Assembly: GCA_002682825.1 (NCBI GenBank)
Contig: NOKP01000010.1
Span: 310,001 to 374,000 of the forward strand
Reading direction: 5' to 3'
DNA from: Neonectria sp. B-13
Lineage: Eukaryota; Ascomycota; Sordariomycetes; Hypocreales; Nectriaceae
DNA length: 64,000 nucleotides
Position 1 is the stretch's first letter; each line of letters begins with the position of its first letter. The notes below the pieces were generated by a model, which was not told where the DNA came from, searched no databases, and was given only the letters and a program-made list of their open reading frames with translations. The position numbers and the translations under genes were made by a program. This document shows positions 58,506 to 64,000 of the stretch, in pieces.

Positions 58506-59041
58506 TTACAAACATGGCACCTGCTAATATATCTCCATCGCACCCAGTCCACTCACCCATGAAGCTGAAACATTATTCAGATTGGTGCTTCAATTCCCCC
58601 GCCACTGACAATATCAACTACTTACGGTGTTCTTGACCACTGTCACGTATCCTCCGGCTTTAATATTGACACATCCTCTAATAGTCGCCTTTTGACAAGA
58701 ACTTGCAAGAGGTCAGTTGAGAATGTGTTGGGAACACTGACGGTTCTGCTTAGGGTAGTGAGCGAGTCCCCGGCACTGACTCTGCAAGTACCTAGCACGT
58801 TGAAACTTGGTAGAGAAGACTGGGGCATTGTAAGATGAACGTTCCGCGTGACAGGCGTAGCCTGCAAGATGGCGCCGAGCGAGGCGGTGTCGTCAAGCAA
58901 CATTCACCCGATGTCGATCATTGACCCTCAGCGAAGAAACTGACACTCAAGACCAAGTAAGAAGAACTTACCACTAGAACCAAAACATGTCTTTGTTTTG
59001 AAGAGACCCACGTGAGTGCCATGAACACAGGTGGCAGGATC
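58506..59041 (-). pseudogene. Multi-exon cysteine-rich small protein candidate, 5' end unresolved
   Basis: Exons inferred on the minus strand: 59041-58972, 58861-58792, 58701-58626 and possibly 58520-58506. Splices GTAAGT/CAG, GTAC/CAAG (with a CTGAC branch-like motif) and GTAAGT/CAG keep one frame through about 72-77 codons, a match unlikely by chance in stop-rich sequence. The product has Cys in ATCVHGTH, KTCFGSS, YACHAE, SSCQKA and RGCVNIKAGGYV, and a sixth (VPCL then stop) if the distal acceptor is used; a nearer acceptor at 58565 would end it LHG. A hydrophobic signal-like stretch (ISALFLFVLRA) lies about 60 bases upstream, but it is interrupted by stops and cannot be joined in frame. 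So it is either a decayed secreted cysteine-rich gene or one with an unrecognised first exon. Confidence 0.4.
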
Positions 59042-59881
59042 CTAAAACGAGGGAACCGGAAGATCAGGAGCCGCCAATGCCGCTAGATAACGTAGCAGCC
59101 TGTATACAGGTTAAGCTCTGAGAACAAACAAAAATAGCGCAGAAATTTAAATGAAGCCTGATTTCATGTACGATCCATGTCCTGGCAAAACCGAATGGCG
59201 ATGGCGTCTTCTTTGGTCAAACATCGACATATCGCTCCATCAGCCGAAGCCCCGAACTCCAATCCGGCCACTGACAACTACAGTATGTAAATTTCTTTCT
59301 TCGACCCCTTGGCGGAAACTTCCTCCCGACATGTCTGTATAAGCTTTTGCATCATCAAAGTCTCTTGCCTTTCTCTTTCATCACCCAAGATGTAACTAAA
59401 AGCTCGGTTCTCTCTCATAATGTTCTCAGGCAACACCATATCTCGCTTGGTATACTGAGATATTTTTTTCTTTCTCGAACAGAACCAATGAGGCAGCTTT
59501 AGTATGCCGACTGGGTGACCTCCCTTTCGATCTGGTCCCGATGGCGCACTCGATGGACCGATAACGAAATTTGCTCAATTCTTGTCAGTTTCTCCTTGGG
59601 ATAGACGATCTGGGCGTCGGTATATCTGTTTCAAAGTCGACCATGCATTAGCTGGTGTTGACTGGGTTTATTCTGTCGAAATTCGGTTTCTGGAGACTAC
59701 ATTCGCTTTAGGTAGGAAGGGTTAAATATCAACCGTCAAGATTGTCAAAGTGATTATTGCGATTCAACAACTAAGCGTGTGCTATCGTCCTGTAAGATAC
59801 AATGTACCCAAGGATCTGAGTTTGTCAATCGCCCCCATTGGCCATACTAACAACGACATTGCAGTGGCCCAGTTCTGATGC
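59042..59881. other. Intergenic between the cysteine-rich candidate and the HNH gene
   Basis: Contains the possible broken signal-peptide exon of the cysteine-rich candidate near 59110-59170 and the 3' flank of the HNH gene. Nothing else was recognised. Confidence 0.4.
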
Positions 59882-60679
59882 TCACCTTCCAGGCCGTGTC
59901 CTCCCACCTTTCCACCTCAGCTTTCCCACCCACGCAGCCCAATTTCTCACTTCCTCTTCTTCCAACAACAGCTCGACGGTGTAGTAATGCCTGGCAAGCT
60001 CTTCGTGGTTCTTAAAGTGGTGCACGAAGCGATGGCAAGCACCACACAACCACGCGACATTCTGTAGGTCCTCCTTGCTGTGCCATCCACGCTTGACGGC
60101 TTTGTCATGAACGAAGCGTGGAATCAAGTGATGATATGAGAGAGGGATCCAGGAGCGATCGCATAGTTCACAGGCCTCGGTGCGACTGGATTTGGTGCAG
60201 GGCGGAGCTTCGGTCAGCGGCGTGATGTATGCGGTCAAGACGGGGGCAAGGAACGCCTCGGGCGAGGACGGGAGACTCGAGGTCACCAGCGGGTCGACGC
60301 AGATGAGGTTGTACGTGGTCAGGGTCTCAATGGCGGACGGTGTAAGATTAAGCGAGGTGAGGCTATACTTGGTGAGGGGCAGCGAGAATTCGTCCTGCAA
60401 AGCCTCTGACTCACGCCAGCCCCGATAGTCCAACGTCTGCAAGGCCGCCGGGAGACTGTCGAAGATCTCGGCGGCGAGGTAGTCCACAAAATCGGCGAGT
60501 TCCTCGGCGTTCTGCTCCGGGTTGGGTGCCGGGGTGGAGGCGGCCTCCACGGCGCTCGCCTTGCCGCGTCTCCGGCGCTTGGGCGGGTCCCGGTCCGGAA
60601 GTGACGGCTGCAATAGAGTGGTGGAGAGACAGTCCCGGAAGAGGGCGTAGTTTTCAGAGGTGTCTTCAGTTGTTGACAT
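59882..60679 (-). CDS. HNH-motif protein
   Basis: Single exon, 265 residues. The C-terminal part shows an HNH-type zinc/nuclease core: CELCDRSWIPLSYHHLIPRF, then HSKEDLQNVAWLCGACHRFVH. The two Cys pairs (CELC, CGAC) and the His residues are those expected of an HNH endonuclease fold. The N-terminal 170 residues are not recognised; they include a basic KRRRRGK patch that could be a nuclear localisation signal. Whether it cuts DNA is unknown. The chosen Met (MSTTEDTSENYALF) lies 20 codons inside an open frame whose upstream part looks like leader. It is divergent from the STAND gene about 1.2 kb away. Confidence 0.82.
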   Translation of the reverse strand: MSTTEDTSENYALFRDCLSTTLLQPSLPDRDPPKRRRRGKASAVEAASTPAPNPEQNAEELADFVDYLAAEIFDSLPAALQTLDYRGWRESEALQDEFSLPLTKYSLTSLNLTPSAIETLTTYNLICVDPLVTSSLPSSPEAFLAPVLTAYITPLTEAPPCTKSSRTEACELCDRSWIPLSYHHLIPRFVHDKAVKRGWHSKEDLQNVAWLCGACHRFVHHFKNHEELARHYYTVELLLEEEEVRNWAAWVGKLRWKGGRTRPGR

Positions 60680-61855
60680 TTTGAGGAGTATAGCGTTTGA
60701 TGAAGAAGGAAAAAGGTGCATTGGGAAATGGTGACGCAATTGATTCTAGATTTTCGGTTTCCAGCACAGAATTGGGCTTTATTTAAGCAGTTCACACAAT
60801 GTCTATCCATGTCCACAAAGAAGCCATCCTATCTAACTAGGAATCTATTCGAACCGAATCGAGCATCCGTGCTGCACTCCTCAACTGCTAAATTTGTTTG
60901 TGGACAAACATGACTGCTATGGTGAAGCTCCGGCTGAGTCACACGGCCGCTAACAAAACGCCCAACACAACACAGCGCCACAAGCTGAGCCAGCACCTAT
61001 AACGCCGTTCTCTTAAGCATTTTGGCTCTGAAGCGCTGTACGTGAGGCGCGGCCCACCCCGTGGTGTCAGTGCCGGCTTACACAAAGCTTTAATGACTCC
61101 TCGCCTCGCGAATCTAGGTAGGTGACCCGTCGAGAATTCGTGGGACGACTTTCATAATCACCCTCCTTCCAGCTTCCAATAAACTGACTTGGCTACACTG
61201 GACGACCTACTTATCTCGGGTTTCTCATGCTACATAGTAGCCTTGAGCTCCAAACCATTCTCCTTTTAACACACACGTCACAGGACTGAGCACCTGCACA
61301 TTTCCCCAACCGTTTTATTTGCTCCGCACGATTCGTCTCTCCTCACCGTTCGCTGAAGCCATGACAATTCGACGACACACTTCCGTCTGCGCGTGATAGG
61401 TCAAACTCGCGGCGTTGACAACGCCACCAGGAGTTCAGGATCCTCCTCAAACCTCCACATCACCAACACCCCAGCCATGGCAAATGAAGCTGACGACCGA
61501 GACGCGGGTCTCAGTACTTGGGGGCCGAAAGTCAAGCTTAATTCCGGGATCCGGCCCGATTTTTTTACGCCCCGGGTCTCGCATTGGGTGCTGAAGTTGT
61601 ACAGAACCGGGGTTTTGGCCCCCAATGCTGCAAGAACCAGGTATTTCCTCGTCAGCCGCATGGGACTGCGACATCTCGAGCCGCCATCATGTTCGCATAA
61701 GATTGAGGCAATTTCGCAAATGCCCGCCAACCTCGAGCATGTTCTGGCAGACTACATTCACCTTGAGGCATGTCAAATCTTCTTGTCAATCGATTTGGCG
61801 TACGTTTTGCCACCTCCCACCACCTGAAGTGAGAAGTCGCCTTTGATCCATCACC
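60680..61855. other. Divergent intergenic region between the HNH and STAND genes
   Basis: Shared promoter region. A 144-codon plus-strand frame near 61.4-61.8 kb shows no conserved sequence and is not called. Confidence 0.45.
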
Positions 61856-64000
61856 ATGTCATCGTTGCGCCGATCGGCAACACGACCCGGCACGATTCGC
61901 CGTTCGGAGACGAGGAAGGGCGGTGACGGTTCAACCAAACGAGCCAAAGGATATGATATTGTGCAACAGGGAATTAAACAGCTTTACCCTCCAGAAGATA
62001 AACCTGGGGTTGGATCAGATATAGAGTAAGTCCAAACTTCCGTGGTCCTACTGGACTTATCAATCTCACGCCTCAAAAGCATCGTCCTCGTTCCTGGCTT
62101 GGCCGCGCACCCGGAGGAAAGTTGGCAATCGGCCAAGACTGGCTTCAACTGGACCACGCACGAAGATGGCATCATCAGAGACTTTCCGAGAGCTCGGATT
62201 TTGCTGTACATGTACGAATCGCAATGGATTGGACATCTCAAAGTGAGACAGCAAGTCATGAGCAACATTGCCATGTCTTTGTTAGGGTGTTTGAGGAGTA
62301 AGCGAGAGGTACGTAATGATGCTGTGAAACAAGGCTAGAACCACGCAAAACTGACTTGTGAGTGCTATAGGACTGCAAGTCACGACCCATTGTCTTCATT
62401 GGACATAGCATGGGTGGATTAGTTGTTGCCAAAGCAGTCACCTATGCCGACTCGCGCCGAGACCTTTTCCCCGTCATGTTCGAGGCCATTTCGGCTACCA
62501 TCTTTTTTGGCACGCCTTTCAGCGGTGCCAAGGAAGCTGCGTGGGCAGCTATGTATGCTTCGATTGCTGAAAAGTTCGGCAAAGCCTGCAACTCGAAGTT
62601 GTTGGACTTTATGAGGCCAGGGGAGGAGGCATTGCGCGAACTGCGGTCCGAGTTCATGCGGCTCGCCAAGAAGCTCAACCACAAGATCGAAGTCGTTTGT
62701 TTTTGGGAGCTTGAACCGACTGACCTCACAAAAATGGCACACTTGCCGACCCTTTTCGGCCTCACCAAGTCTTTGATGCCCGCGAGCATGGAACTTGTCA
62801 CCCGAGAATCAGCAACCCTGGGTGGTGACATGGAGCCTGGCCTTTCGTGCAACCATCGAGATCTCGTCAAGTTTGACGGCCCGAAAGACAGGATATGGTG
62901 TCAGATTGTCCGTGAGCATCTCAAAAGAACCATCAACGGAGCTCATCTCACAGCCAAAAACCGGGTTACCGCAGCCCGTGATCTTGACTTATCGTCTCTG
63001 AAAGGCATTACGGAAGCTTTGGGCGGCACGCAAGTTGAAAAGAAGCGAAGAGACATTTCCAAGACGGTCACGGCCTCCTCATGGATAACAAGTGCTTCCG
63101 AATATTCCCAGTGGTTTGGGGTGACGGAAACACAAGCTGACCAGTCCATGCCAGATGGATCGTCCCTGGATTGTTTGTGGATATGTGGGCGCGAGGGGCG
63201 AGGCAAAACTGGAGCTACTCTTGCGGCTCTCGAGAATATCGAGACGTTTGTCAAGCAGAACGAAGAGCAGAACCCCGGCCAAGACAAAATACTGCTGGCC
63301 TACTTCCTTTGTGAGCCTTCGACGGACTACTGCACGGCTGAAGACCTCCTCAAATCTCTTTTGTGTCAGCTTGTTTACCAGCAAAATGCACTGGCGACAC
63401 ATGCTAAAGCCTTTGTCAAGAAGAAGATGAAGGATGGCACGTCTAAGTCTCAAGCTCAGCCTACCGTTGAGAATCTCTGGCAATGTCTGCAGGACATGCT
63501 CTTGGACGACTTCATCGGTCGTCGAGTCTACTTCGTTCTCAGTAACCTCCATGTGTTGCCCGAGGAAAGCGACTCAACGGCCAAGCTCATGACGTACCTC
63601 GGCCAGGTATTTGCGGGGATGAACACTGTCCGCAATGACTCAGACGCCCGAGAGGTCTCAACTAGGTGGTTGATCACCAGTAGGGATGTACACCGCATTG
63701 GAAAGTCCTTGGGAATTACTGGTGTTCGCCAGGTCGATCTTGAGGATGAAAAGTATGGGGACAAAGTCCAAATGGAGTTGCGAAAGCACGCCAAGGGACG
63801 AGTCACTATGCTAGGGACTACCAAGAACTACAGCAGGGCGCTCGCCTTCTTCGCCAGTAGCCTCATCGGGAAGCGCGCGCAAAACCTCCAATGGATTGAC
63901 ATCACTTGTGGGCAGCTCCAGGAGCTTCCCGATGTAGAAAGCCATCTCAAAGTTCGTCGAATTCTCGAAGACACGCCCCAGGATCTTGGCCAGCTACTCA
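61856..64000 (+). CDS. STAND/NLR-like NTPase with N-terminal alpha/beta-hydrolase domain (3' end missing)
   Basis: Three exons seen: 61856-62025, 62080-62308 and 62371 to the window edge, with no stop, so the protein is truncated by the window at about 676 residues. The N-terminal hydrolase domain has IVLVPGLAAHPEESW and the nucleophile elbow GHSMGG (Ser146), then FFGTPFSG and a later NHRDLVKFDGPKD segment that should supply His/Asp. An NTPase domain follows: P-loop GREGRGKT (residues 406-413), and TRWLITSRD as the sensor-like Arg strand. The Walker B position reads VYFVLSNLHVLPEE, where NACHT-type proteins usually have acidic residues. Such proteins serve in fungal self/non-self recognition; C-terminal repeats probably lie beyond the window. 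Frames are open on the opposite strand only by chance. Confidence 0.88.

Noticed and set aside
61393..61827. 144-codon frame upstream of the STAND gene
   Set aside because: No conserved block, no signal peptide, and it lies in the likely promoter of the STAND gene.

Overview
The window is nuclear DNA of a filamentous ascomycete, most likely a sordariomycete. The genes are protein coding and GC-rich. They are split by short introns (about 50-80 bases) with GTAAGT-like donors and CAG/TAG acceptors, and they lie singly on both strands between long non-coding stretches. The families present (Zn2Cys6 regulator, NOP9, TMA16, MAM33, fungal copper amine oxidase, STAND/NLR-like protein with an alpha/beta-hydrolase head) are typical of Pezizomycotina. 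The genus is not certain from sequence alone. No tRNA, rRNA, CRISPR array or intact transposon was recognised.

Layout. 1-6.2 kb is almost gene-free, with one orphan ORF at 4.8-5.3 kb. 6.2-16.5 kb carries housekeeping genes: a mitochondrial-type peroxiredoxin, an Ariadne-type RBR ubiquitin ligase, exonuclease EXO1 (convergent with the ligase) and ribosome-biogenesis factor TMA16. 16.5-20.2 kb is a decayed interval with the 3' part of an APC-superfamily permease and, beside it, a collagen-like (Gly-X-Y) relic. 20.2-26.8 kb holds three plus-strand genes: a peroxisomal-type copper amine oxidase, a Zn2Cys6 transcription factor and a MAM33/p32 matrix protein. 27.6-32.3 kb holds minus-strand genes for an oxysterol-binding protein (OSH/KES1 type) and an uncharacterised fungal nuclear-looking protein. 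32.3-38.3 kb is gene-poor, with one small candidate ORF whose tail is partly duplicated. 38.3-42.8 kb holds NOP9 and a group II PLP decarboxylase (glutamate decarboxylase-like). 45.8-55.5 kb holds a Ras-like GTPase with an unusual C-terminus, an AMMECR1-domain protein, a 56-residue secreted peptide precursor, a four-pass membrane protein and an F-box protein. 55.7-64 kb looks like fast-evolving accessory sequence: an S41-family peptidase broken by three single-base frame disruptions, a hidden multi-exon cysteine-rich candidate, an HNH-motif protein and a STAND NTPase that runs off the right edge.

How the genes relate. There is no evident biosynthetic cluster. Most of the window is a mosaic of core genes (ubiquitin signalling, DNA repair, ribosome assembly, sterol transport, mitochondrial stress) with interspersed secreted or recognition-type genes and pseudogenes. 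The parts most worth a second look are the secreted peptide with a dibasic cleavage site, the hidden cysteine-rich spliced gene, the pseudogene pair at 17-18 kb, the frame-broken peptidase and the STAND protein with an altered Walker B region.

Exon boundaries were set by eye from splice consensus, reading phase and family conservation. No alignment or RNA evidence was available.
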